From positions 1-10,635 of the forward strand of contig CANGBE010000029.1 in the NCBI GenBank assembly GCA_947451875.1: a stretch of DNA of 10,635 nt, in the 5' to 3' direction. The position numbers and the translations under genes are program-made. The DNA comes from Sphingomonadaceae bacterium (GTDB taxonomy: Bacteria > Pseudomonadota > Alphaproteobacteria > Sphingomonadales > Sphingomonadaceae). Shown here piece by piece: positions 1-6,816 of this stretch. Numbering within the stretch: position 1 is the stretch's first letter; each line of letters opens with the position of its first letter. The notes below the pieces were generated by a model, which was not told the DNA's origin, searched no databases, and saw only the letters and a list, made by a program, of their open reading frames with translations.

Positions 1-440
1 ACCTCGCAGGTAACTTTACCTTCAACCGAGGCTTTGCCCCAGAACTTGCAGACGCGGCTGCGCTTCTGGATAAAGCCCGCGTGGAGATCGAGCAGCACGC
101 CGGGTTCAACCGGGCTGCGGAACTTGGCTTCCTCTATCGCCATGAAATAGACCAGTTTCCCAGTCCCAGCGAGGCCGAGCGTCTCGATAGCGAGGATACC
201 GGCAGCCTGTGCCAGCGCCTCAATCTGCAAGACGCCGGGCATGATCGGGCGGCCAGGGAAGTGCCCCTGAAAGAAGCCCTCATTCATCGACACGGCCTTC
301 ACCGCGTGAATCTCGCCATCCGCAACCAGGCTGACCACACGGTCAACCAGCAGCATCGGATAGCGGTGGGGCAGCGCGGCGAGGATGCCGGTGATGTCCA
401 TCGACTTGGCCTCAACGGAGGGTCCGTTTTCCTCGGTCAT
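1..440 (-). CDS. fabZ: 3-hydroxyacyl-[acyl-carrier-protein] dehydratase FabZ (3' end cut by window edge)
   Basis: FabZ removes water from (3R)-hydroxyacyl-ACP to give trans-2-enoyl-ACP in the cytosolic type II fatty acid elongation cycle. The 146 visible residues start MTEENGPSVEAKSMDITGIL and carry the family landmarks: PHRYPMLLVDRV at about 24-35, then GHFPGRPIMPGVLQIEALAQ at 59-78. This gives the catalytic pair His60 and Glu74 expected of the hot-dog fold. FabZ is usually about 145-160 residues, so only a few C-terminal residues should be missing. The ATG at 440-438 is preceded on the minus strand by GGGGGA at a spacing of 5 nt, which supports this start. It is the last visible gene of the minus-strand cluster. 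In most Gram-negatives lpxD separates ompH from fabZ, but here the gap holds only a stem-loop and an inverted-repeat element. The identification is firm from the motifs. Confidence 0.96.
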   Translation of the reverse strand, partial: MTEENGPSVEAKSMDITGILAALPHRYPMLLVDRVVSLVADGEIHAVKAVSMNEGFFQGHFPGRPIMPGVLQIEALAQAAGILAIETLGLAGTGKLVYFMAIEEAKFRSPVEPGVLLDLHAGFIQKRSRVCKFWGKASVEGKVTCE

Positions 441-456
441 GATAGTCCCCCATAAT

Positions 457-622
457 CCCAAAACCCCCGTCATCCTGAACTTGTTTCAGGATCCATTCCT
501 CAGCCTGTCCCGCCGATGCTGGATTGACGCAAACCTGACAGTTTGCATCTCTCCGGCAAAAACTGATTTCTCGGCCAAATGGATCCTGAAACAAGTTCAG
601 GATGACGAACTTGGTTAGGTTG
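457..622 (-). repeat. inverted-repeat intergenic element, copy 1 (REP/MITE-like)
   Basis: Two perfect 30-bp arms, 468-497 and 578-607, face each other across an 80-nt core, making a 140-bp palindromic body. Each arm also holds its own small hairpin, ATCCTGAA-CTTGT-TTCAGGAT (8-bp stem, 5-nt loop). The core has a further 6-bp stem, GCAAAC (529-534) with GTTTGC (541-546). Copy 2 lies at 7604-7766, and similarity reaches beyond the arms: cccaaaa on the left flank (457-463) and aggttg on the right (617-622). That makes the repeated unit about 166 nt. The unit ends 16 nt before the fabZ start. Such repeats are common in alphaproteobacterial genomes and translate into spurious peptides such as VILNLFQDP and WILKQVQDD. 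No transposase or clear target duplication is seen. The strand is given relative to the host genes. Confidence 0.9.
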
Positions 623-671
623 TGCCAGATGTGAGATGCCCCAATCAACAAGGGGCACTGCACATCTGGCA
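623..671 (-). terminator. strong stem-loop just after ompH, possible transcript end or 3' stabiliser
   Basis: TGCCAGATGTG (623-633) pairs perfectly with CACATCTGGCA (661-671), an 11-bp outer stem. Inside it, TGCCCC (637-642) pairs with GGGGCA (652-657) around a 9-nt loop, with a 3/3-nt internal loop between the two stems. On the minus strand it begins 6 nt after the ompH stop codon. No run of U follows in either direction, so it is not a classic intrinsic terminator. A 3'-end protecting hairpin or a processing site is equally possible. The structure is seen directly; its role is inferred. Confidence 0.45.
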
Positions 672-677
672 AATCAA

Positions 678-1463
678 TTAGCGGCCCGAAGGCTTGGGCG
701 GATTTGCGGCAGGCGCTGCTGCAGCCGGAGCGGGTGCTGCCGGGGCTACTGCTGCTGGAGCCGGAGCAGGAGCAGGAGCCTGTCCTTGCTGTGCAGCCTG
801 CTGGGCGCGAGCCTGACGCACTTCAAGCGGCTCCCAGTTGGCCGGCGGCACGAGCTGTGCGGTGGGGATCAGCGCATTGATTTCAGCCAAGATCGCTGCG
901 TTGAGGTTATATGCGCCGTTGTTAATTGCCGTAACCGCTTGTGGATTAAGGATAATCGAAACCCGGTGCTTGGCCATTGCTGCCTTGACGGCAGCTTCCA
1001 TCTTGGCCTCAACCTGCTCCTTCACATAGAGCTCGGAATAGACAACCGGCTTGGAAAGACCTGCCAATTCAGCCTTTGCGCTTTCCTGAAACTTCTGGAT
1101 GGCGGTGTTCTGTGCGACCAGATCAGCCTGGTTGGGATTAGGAGCAGCGGCATCCTTGTTGATCTTTTCGATCATTGGGTTGAGCTGCGCCTGCAGCACG
1201 GCAGCGCGGGCTGTGTAGGCGTCAAGCTGCGCCTTGTAGGTGGTTAGGCGCTGCTGACCGGCGGCGCGGACAGCGTCGGAATTGTCACGCACTGCATCGA
1301 AATCAGCGACGGCAAGTCCGGCGACGATCTGGCCAGAAGATGCACCAGCACCGGCAGCAGCAGCAGCAGGGGCCGCAGCACGGCGAGCCGGAGCAGCTGA
1401 AGCGGTCGCGGCAGTGCCAAGCATAAGAGCGACGATCAGCGCCGCCTTGAAAGAAGTCTTCAT
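678..1463 (-). CDS. ompH: OmpH/Skp-family periplasmic chaperone
   Basis: Skp-type chaperones form trimers with coiled-coil tentacles that hold unfolded outer-membrane proteins in the periplasm and pass them to the BAM complex. This 261-residue protein has a Sec signal peptide (positive start MKTSFK, hydrophobic 8-19, likely cleavage near ASA-AP at about 23). An Ala-rich linker follows to about 42, then a strand-like GLAVADFDAVRDNSDAVRAA typical of the family, a long charged helical part at about 62-165, and the HRVSIILNP segment at 166-174 that closes the fold. From about 225 the tail is almost only Ala and Pro, which makes the protein longer than the roughly 160 residues of E. coli Skp. The ATG overlaps the bamA stop (TGATG), so translation is probably coupled; an AGGA lies 11 nt upstream. 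The position after bamA matches the conserved bamA-skp order. The family call is firm, and the tail has no known role that I can name. Confidence 0.9.
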   Translation of the reverse strand: MKTSFKAALIVALMLGTAATASAAPARRAAAPAAAAAGAGASSGQIVAGLAVADFDAVRDNSDAVRAAGQQRLTTYKAQLDAYTARAAVLQAQLNPMIEKINKDAAAPNPNQADLVAQNTAIQKFQESAKAELAGLSKPVVYSELYVKEQVEAKMEAAVKAAMAKHRVSIILNPQAVTAINNGAYNLNAAILAEINALIPTAQLVPPANWEPLEVRQARAQQAAQQGQAPAPAPAPAAVAPAAPAPAAAAPAANPPKPSGR

Positions 1464-4348
1464 CAGAATTGGGTTCCTACGTTGAATGTGAATGACTTGG
1501 TATTGTCACCATCCTGCTTAAGCAGGGTTTTGGCGAAATCGATGCGGAACGGCCCAAACGGCGAGTTCCAGTTGAAGCCGATGCCCACTGCTACACGCGG
1601 TTTCCAGCTGTTGCCGAGGAAGAATTCCTGGAAGGCCGGAACAGTCTGGCGAATCTGTGCCGCGTTGGCCGTGTTAGTGCCAAGGCAGGCCGGCGGCGCT
1701 GCGTTGACCGCACTGGTCGTCGTTGAGGTCACGATGGTTGAAGTCAGGCAGCCACCGTTTGTTGTGTCGGGGTCAGCCGTATCAATTTGCGTGTAGAGTG
1801 GCGCACCCGAGGTATCGGTCAGCGGGATGTTGAGGTTAGTCGTCAGGTTGGTCAGAGCTGGCGATTTTGCGCCCCAGACTGCACCGGCATCCATGAAGAT
1901 CGATGGACGAATGCCCATTTCCTTGGCGCCCGAACCCAGCGGAATTTCCAGCTCCATGCGGGCAAGGTAATAGTACTTGCCGCCAATCGCGTCATCCTGC
2001 CAGCGCGTCTTGTCAGTATCGACAGCGTCCGGGCTGAGGAAGTTCTGGCCGGTGCCGCAGGCTGCCGCAGAGGTTGCGACATTGCGTACCTGCGGTGTGG
2101 TTACGGCACCTGTGGTGTCGGTGACCGCCGCAGCAAAGCAATAGCTGTTACCGCCATCGATCTGGCCGTCACCGTTGCTGTCGGTGTAATACTTGCGCAC
2201 CACACGCGGGCCAACGCCGCGAATGTCGAAGCCGCGGATTTGCGGTTCGCCAAGGTAGAAACGGTCTGTGAGGATCACATCGCCACCGTTCTTCAGGCCC
2301 TTGATGATACCGCCTTCGCCGGTAACCGAGAAGATCCAGTTCTTGCCGAGATTCCAGTACTTGCCGGCATTAGCCGTAAGGCGGGCATATTTGACCGAGC
2401 CGCCAAGCCCGGCAAATTCTGCCGTGACCGAAACCATATGGCCATTGGTCGGGTGCTGGCGGTTATCCAGCCTGTCGTAAACCCATGACATGGCGAGGCT
2501 AGAGGTCGTGCGCTTACCAATGGCTTCGCATAGATAGCGCCCTGCCAGCAGCGGATCGCATTCCGGCGTGCCGGGATGGACGCGATCGGTATAATAGCTC
2601 CCCTGATCCAGCGTCACATTATCGATGTTGAACGTATAGCGCCCGATCAGGCTGGTGAACTCTGTCAGTGGCAGGCCGACGCGCGCCTGCAGGCCGGTCG
2701 TCGTCTGGCCATAGATCGTCTTGCGATCAGTACCGGTGAAGTTGAAGTTATTGTAATCGCGGCGATAGATGTCACCACCGAACGATACATTGCGATCGAA
2801 CACATAAGGCTCAGTAAAGCTCAGCTGCGCTGACTTTGAATAGCGCGAATAGCTGACACTGGTACCAATGGTTTGCCCACGACCGCGGAAATTGCGCTGC
2901 TGCACCGAAGCCTGCAGGATGAAGCTTTCGATCGACGAGAAGCCTGCGGAAAGCTGCAGTTCGCCGGTCGGCTTTTCTTCAACGTTGGCCTGCAAGATCA
3001 CGCGATCCGGTGCCGAGCCGGGGAGCTGTTTGACTTCAAACTTTTCCTGGAAATAGCCGAGCGAGTTGATGCGGTTGGTCGAACGCTTAACCTGCAGGGT
3101 GTTGAACGCGTCGCCCTCTGCAAGACGGAATTCGCGGCGGATAACCTTGTCCTGCGTCAGCGTATTGCCGTTGATGTCCACCTTCTCGACATAAACGCGC
3201 GGCGCTTCGGCGATCTGGAAAGTGATCCCCATAGAGAGATCGTCTTTGTTGCGATCATAGTTGGGCTGCACATCGGCGAAGGCATAGCCGAAGGTACCGG
3301 CGGTCTGGTTCAAGCGGTCAATGGTGTCTTCCACCAGCTTGGCATTATACCAATCGCCCTTTTTCATCGGCAGCTGGGTCGCCAACTTCTCGCCATCGAA
3401 ATCGCGCAGCTGGCTTTCCACCTTCACGTTGCCGAATTTGTAGCGCTTACCTTCTTCCACCACATAGGTGATGATGAAATCGTGCTTGTCAGGCGTCAGT
3501 TCGGCCATCGCCGAAACCACGCGGAAATCAGCAAAGCCCTTGGTCAGGTAGAACTGGCGCAGCTTCTGCTGGTCATAGGCGAGACGATCAGGATCGTAGG
3601 TATCCTTGCTCGACATGAAGCGCGTCAGCCGCGATTGCTTGGTCAGCATCGTGCCCCGGATTTCGCCGTCCGAGAATACCTCGTTGCCAAGAATATTGAT
3701 CTGGCGGACCTTGCTTTTCGGACCTTCGTTAATTTCGTAGACGATATCGACGCGGTTCTGGTCAAGCATGACCATCTTCGGCTCAACCGTCGCGGCGAAA
3801 CGGCCCTGCCGCTTGTAGAGTTCTAGCACGCGCGAAACGTCAGCGCGCACTTTCGAGCGGGTGAAAATCTGGCGCGGGGCCAGCTTGATTTCCGGGGTGA
3901 GCTTTTCTTCCTTGAGCCGCTTGTTGCCCTCAAAGATGATCCGGTTAATCACCGGGTTTTCCTTGATCTGGACAACCACGTTACCTTGCCCGTCCTGGCG
4001 GACCTGCACGTCGGAAAACAACTCGGTAGCGTAGAGATCCTTCAGCGCCTGGTCGGCTGCGGCCTGCGTGTAAACCTGGCCTGCGCGGATGCGGATGTAG
4101 GAAAGGATCGTATCGCGCTCAAGCCGCTGCGCACCGACAACATCTAGGGTACGAACGATAACCGGCGCGGGCGCTTCTGCGACTGGAGCAGCAGCAGGGG
4201 CGGCTGGAGCAGATGCAGCAGGCTGCGCTTGAGCCATGGCGGCAACCGGCATTCCGGCGAGGACCGTAGAGGCCAGCAGCACCGCGAGGCGCTGGCCCGA
4301 AGCGGACGATCTGCGGCGGGTTTCGGCCTGGTTATTCATAGGGGTCAT
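1463..4348 (-). CDS. bamA: outer membrane protein assembly factor BamA
   Basis: BamA is the Omp85-family barrel that folds and inserts beta-barrel proteins into the outer membrane. The 961 residues comprise a signal peptide (likely cleaved after AMAQA at about 41), an Ala/Pro linker to about 62, five POTRA domains at roughly 63-132, 133-212, 213-302, 303-384 and 385-460, and a barrel from about 462 to the C-terminal Phe (NVGTQF). The conserved IRGF of loop 6 is at 704-707, and SPFGPFRIDFA lies near the end. The protein is much longer than E. coli BamA (about 810), partly from large loops. Cysteines occur in three pairs within loops (597/607, 737/764, 867/888), and an aspartate-rich DSNGDGQIDGG sits at 723-733. 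The start at 4348 has only a distant AGGA; an ATG three codons later is the alternative. A gap of 156 nt separates it from rseP, so it may have its own promoter, though I could not identify one. Confidence 0.97.
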   Translation of the reverse strand: MTPMNNQAETRRRSSASGQRLAVLLASTVLAGMPVAAMAQAQPAASAPAAPAAAPVAEAPAPVIVRTLDVVGAQRLERDTILSYIRIRAGQVYTQAAADQALKDLYATELFSDVQVRQDGQGNVVVQIKENPVINRIIFEGNKRLKEEKLTPEIKLAPRQIFTRSKVRADVSRVLELYKRQGRFAATVEPKMVMLDQNRVDIVYEINEGPKSKVRQINILGNEVFSDGEIRGTMLTKQSRLTRFMSSKDTYDPDRLAYDQQKLRQFYLTKGFADFRVVSAMAELTPDKHDFIITYVVEEGKRYKFGNVKVESQLRDFDGEKLATQLPMKKGDWYNAKLVEDTIDRLNQTAGTFGYAFADVQPNYDRNKDDLSMGITFQIAEAPRVYVEKVDINGNTLTQDKVIRREFRLAEGDAFNTLQVKRSTNRINSLGYFQEKFEVKQLPGSAPDRVILQANVEEKPTGELQLSAGFSSIESFILQASVQQRNFRGRGQTIGTSVSYSRYSKSAQLSFTEPYVFDRNVSFGGDIYRRDYNNFNFTGTDRKTIYGQTTTGLQARVGLPLTEFTSLIGRYTFNIDNVTLDQGSYYTDRVHPGTPECDPLLAGRYLCEAIGKRTTSSLAMSWVYDRLDNRQHPTNGHMVSVTAEFAGLGGSVKYARLTANAGKYWNLGKNWIFSVTGEGGIIKGLKNGGDVILTDRFYLGEPQIRGFDIRGVGPRVVRKYYTDSNGDGQIDGGNSYCFAAAVTDTTGAVTTPQVRNVATSAAACGTGQNFLSPDAVDTDKTRWQDDAIGGKYYYLARMELEIPLGSGAKEMGIRPSIFMDAGAVWGAKSPALTNLTTNLNIPLTDTSGAPLYTQIDTADPDTTNGGCLTSTIVTSTTTSAVNAAPPACLGTNTANAAQIRQTVPAFQEFFLGNSWKPRVAVGIGFNWNSPFGPFRIDFAKTLLKQDGDNTKSFTFNVGTQF

Positions 4349-4504
4349 CGACGCGCCGTATCCTGATCAAATGTGGTCCGAAAAAAGGCGCACCGAGGCA
4401 AACTGCCGCAGGCCCAATTCCCGTCGCTGCCCTCTGCCCGATGAACTGCCTTCAATCAAGCAATCTGTCGGCAAAAGCGTGGAGTTTTGCTAGTCCTAAC
4501 TCGC

Positions 4505-5623
4505 TTAACGCCCCCATGGGAGGAGCGATGCAAGGTCGTTTATTGTGACGAACAACATAAGGCCCAGCACTAATGCCAACCCGGTGCGGAACGCCCAGTC
4601 CTGACTGCGGGCACCCACGGGACGGCGGCGTATTGCCTCCGCAGCGTAGAATGCCAGGTGCCCACCGTCGAGGGTGGGGATTGGCAACAGGTTGATGAAT
4701 GCCAAGTTAATCGAGATGAAAGCCGCGAATTGAACAAAATTCAGCCAGCCCAATGAGAGCTGTTCGCCGGAGAATTTCGCGGTCTTGATCGGGCCGCCAA
4801 GCTCGTCGAGCGAGCGCTCACCCACGACGATCTGCTTGAGGCCCAGCCCCAGCATTCGCATGATTCCCCAACACTGCTGACCACTTAGAGCGACCGCCTC
4901 GATCGGGCCAACCCGCTGGAATTCCAGCTTTGACGAGCGGATGCCCAGCTGGCCGACGCGTGATCCGTTGCCGAAACGGTCCTTCTCGGTGAAATCGCGA
5001 AGCGTGATGCGCGAATCGAATTCACGGCCACCGCGTTCAACTTGCAGAGCAACGGTCTTGCCCGGATAGGGGCGAACCAAGTCGGAAATGTCAGCGAATT
5101 CCTTCACCTTGTTCCCGTCGATGGCAACGATCCGGTCGCCCGAGAGCAGACCAGCCGCCGCTGCGGGGGAATTCGGGGCCATCTCGCCGATCACCGGCGG
5201 CGAGGTAACCTTGCCGTAAGCCATGAAAAACGCAGCAAAAATCAGCACGGCAACGAGGATATTCGCAACCGGCCCGGCCGCCGCGATCGCCGCGCGCTGC
5301 CAAAGGGCTTTCGCGGCAAAAGTATGGCTGCGCTCTTCCTCGCTCATCGCCGCGATTGCATCTTCATCGGGTTCGCTTGTCGCATTGGCGTCGCCCGCGA
5401 ACTGGACATAGCCGCCCATCGGGATCGCAGCAATCTGCCAGCGGGTGCCGCGCTTGTCGGTCCAGCCGCACAACGCCTTGCCGAAGCCGACCGAGAACAC
5501 GTCGGACTTCACACCGCACCAGCGCGCGACGAGGTAATGGCCGAGCTCGTGAAGCACCACCAGCGGGCCGATCAGCAGGAAAAAGCCGAGCACCGACTGG
5601 ATGAATGGCGGAAAATGGAACAA
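4505..5623 (-). CDS. rseP: RIP metalloprotease RseP (site-2 protease, M50 family)
   Basis: RseP cuts transmembrane segments of anti-sigma factors and leftover signal peptides inside the inner membrane. The 372 residues contain the zinc motif HELGH at 25-29 in the first membrane helix, a second membrane segment at about 108-132 (AAIAAAGPVANILVAVLIFA), one PDZ domain at about 140-215 (PNSPAAAAGLLSGDRIVAIDG), and NLLPIPTLDGGHL at 311-323 with the third zinc ligand Asp319. A last membrane helix lies at about 346-366. E. coli RseP is about 450 residues with two PDZ domains, so this is the shorter single-PDZ form also seen in other alphaproteobacteria. The start codon is TTG at 5623-5621. It is the only candidate ahead of the zinc motif with a good ribosome binding site, and an in-frame TAG lies upstream at 5659-5657. 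It follows dxr by 29 nt. Confidence 0.95.
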   Translation of the reverse strand: MFHFPPFIQSVLGFFLLIGPLVVLHELGHYLVARWCGVKSDVFSVGFGKALCGWTDKRGTRWQIAAIPMGGYVQFAGDANATSEPDEDAIAAMSEEERSHTFAAKALWQRAAIAAAGPVANILVAVLIFAAFFMAYGKVTSPPVIGEMAPNSPAAAAGLLSGDRIVAIDGNKVKEFADISDLVRPYPGKTVALQVERGGREFDSRITLRDFTEKDRFGNGSRVGQLGIRSSKLEFQRVGPIEAVALSGQQCWGIMRMLGLGLKQIVVGERSLDELGGPIKTAKFSGEQLSLGWLNFVQFAAFISINLAFINLLPIPTLDGGHLAFYAAEAIRRRPVGARSQDWAFRTGLALVLGLMLFVTINDLASLLPWGR

Positions 5624-5630
5624 GTCAGGG

Positions 5631-5637
5631 TCTCTCC
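5631..5637 (-). promoter_or_regulatory. ribosome binding site that fixes the TTG start of rseP
   Basis: On the minus strand this reads GGAGAGA and ends 7 nt before the TTG at 5623. The next in-frame methionine falls after the HELGH zinc motif, so a later ATG would remove the active site. Site and spacing together support TTG as the true start. Confidence 0.75.
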
Positions 5638-5652
5638 AACAGTTCGCGCGGG

Positions 5653-6816
5653 CTAACTACCGCACGCTGGCTCCAGAAATTGCGCGGCTATTCTCCGCGC
5701 TTCGGCATCGATCTCTATCACATCGCCCAAGGATTGGGGAGCAGCGGGGGCAAAGCGCGCCATCGTTGCCTCAACCTGTTGCACGATACCGGTGAACGAC
5801 AGCTTACCGGCAAGGAAAGCGGCCACCGCAACCTCATTAGCCGCGTTGAGCACCGCTGGCGTGGCCCCGCCCGCCTCTGCGGCTTGGCGGGCAAGCTTGG
5901 TCGCGGGAAAACGCACCTCGTCGGGCGCGCGGAAAGTCAGCTCGCCCAGCGCTGCCAGATCGAGCGGCGCGCAGGGCGTGTCCATGCGGCTCGGCCAGGC
6001 CAGCACCGAGGCAATCGGCACGCGCATGTCGGACGGGCCAAGCTGCGCCAGTGTCGAGCCATCACGGTATTCGACCATCGAGTGGACCACCGACTGCGGG
6101 TGGACGACGATCCGCAGCTTATCCAGCCCCACCGGGAACAGGTGCCAGGCCTCGATCAGCTCCAGCCCCTTGTTGAACATGGTGGCAGAATCGACGCTGA
6201 TCTTCGCGCCCATATCCCAGTTGGGATGCTTCACCGCCTGCGCTGGCGTGGCGGCTGCCAGTTGCTCGGCCGACCAATCGAGGAACGGCCCGCCGCTCGC
6301 CGTCAGCGTGATCATGCGGACATGGGCGGGGTCGTTGCCGGAGAGGCATTGGAAGATGGCGTTGTGCTCAGAGTCTACCGGCAGCAACGTTGTGCCGTGG
6401 CGCGCCACCGCGTCCATCATCACATCGCCCGCCGAAACCAGCGCTTCCTTGTTGGCGAGCGCGACGGTCTTGCCCTGCTCGATCGCGGCCATAGTCGGGG
6501 CGAGGCCCGCGCAGCCGACGATTGCGGCGACGGTAATGTCCGCCGGACGGCTCGCCGCCTCGGTGAGAGCCGCCGCCCCGCCTGCGGTCCCGATATGCGA
6601 ATGAAAGAGCAAGGATTGCAGAGCGGGAAGGCGACTCTCGTCAGCAACTACCGCGATCTCGGCAGAAAGTTCCTTGGCGAGTGCCGCAAGTTCCTCGACG
6701 TTGCTGTTGGCGGTGAGCGCAACGACTTTCCATGCATCGCGGTTGCGCCGGATCAGGTCGATGGTTGAGGCACCGATAGAACCGGTCGCGCCGAGGATGG
6801 AGATGGTGCGGGTCAT
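5653..6816 (-). CDS. dxr: 1-deoxy-D-xylulose 5-phosphate reductoisomerase
   Basis: Dxr rearranges and reduces 1-deoxy-D-xylulose 5-phosphate to 2-C-methyl-D-erythritol 4-phosphate with NADPH, the committed step of the MEP isoprenoid pathway in the cytosol. The 387 residues match the usual length of about 390-400. The N-terminus has the NADPH-binding GATGSIG at 9-15. NKEALVSAG is at 122-130. The metal site has Asp148 and Glu150 in PVDSEHNAIFQ and Glu219 in FNKGLELIEA, with Asn215 and Lys216 in the substrate site. TASGGPF (172-178) and HPQSVVHSMVEY (239-250) are also intact. The start ATG overlaps the cdsA stop (ATGA, 4 nt). No Shine-Dalgarno sequence is visible in the AT-rich cdsA tail before it, so it probably depends on coupling to cdsA. 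The product supplies isoprenoid precursors for the neighbouring uppS. Confidence 0.97.
   Translation of the reverse strand: MTRTISILGATGSIGASTIDLIRRNRDAWKVVALTANSNVEELAALAKELSAEIAVVADESRLPALQSLLFHSHIGTAGGAAALTEAASRPADITVAAIVGCAGLAPTMAAIEQGKTVALANKEALVSAGDVMMDAVARHGTTLLPVDSEHNAIFQCLSGNDPAHVRMITLTASGGPFLDWSAEQLAAATPAQAVKHPNWDMGAKISVDSATMFNKGLELIEAWHLFPVGLDKLRIVVHPQSVVHSMVEYRDGSTLAQLGPSDMRVPIASVLAWPSRMDTPCAPLDLAALGELTFRAPDEVRFPATKLARQAAEAGGATPAVLNAANEVAVAAFLAGKLSFTGIVQQVEATMARFAPAAPQSLGDVIEIDAEARRIAAQFLEPACGS

Noticed and set aside
498..577. The cores of the two repeats as small genes or guide-like RNAs
   Set aside because: The cores are poorly conserved between copies, without a ribosome binding site or a consistent frame; there are only two copies, so it is not a CRISPR array.
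715..785. GC-rich trinucleotide-like repeats as a regulatory repeat tract
   Set aside because: They encode the Ala/Pro tail of OmpH and are explained by coding composition.
636..1247. Long plus-strand open frame opposite ompH
   Set aside because: It is antisense to a clear signal-peptide and Skp-type protein in a GC-rich region, and its translation is Arg/Cys/Ser-rich with no recognisable family.
2873..3826. 317-residue plus-strand open frame opposite bamA
   Set aside because: It is the antisense shadow of the BamA POTRA region, common in high-GC genes; no domain or start signal supports it.
4471..4490. Inverted repeat GCAAAA/TTTTGC after the rseP stop as a terminator
   Set aside because: The stem is only 6 bp, AT-rich, with an 8-nt loop and no U-tract; too weak to call.
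4349..4504. Promoter for bamA in the 156-nt gap after rseP
   Set aside because: I looked for -35/-10 boxes, RpoH-like and ECF-type (GGAAC/CGTT) elements on the minus strand and found no convincing pair. A promoter is plausible but cannot be placed.
5605..6768. 387-residue plus-strand open frame opposite dxr
   Set aside because: It mirrors dxr almost exactly and its His/Arg-rich translation matches no family; dxr has every catalytic motif.
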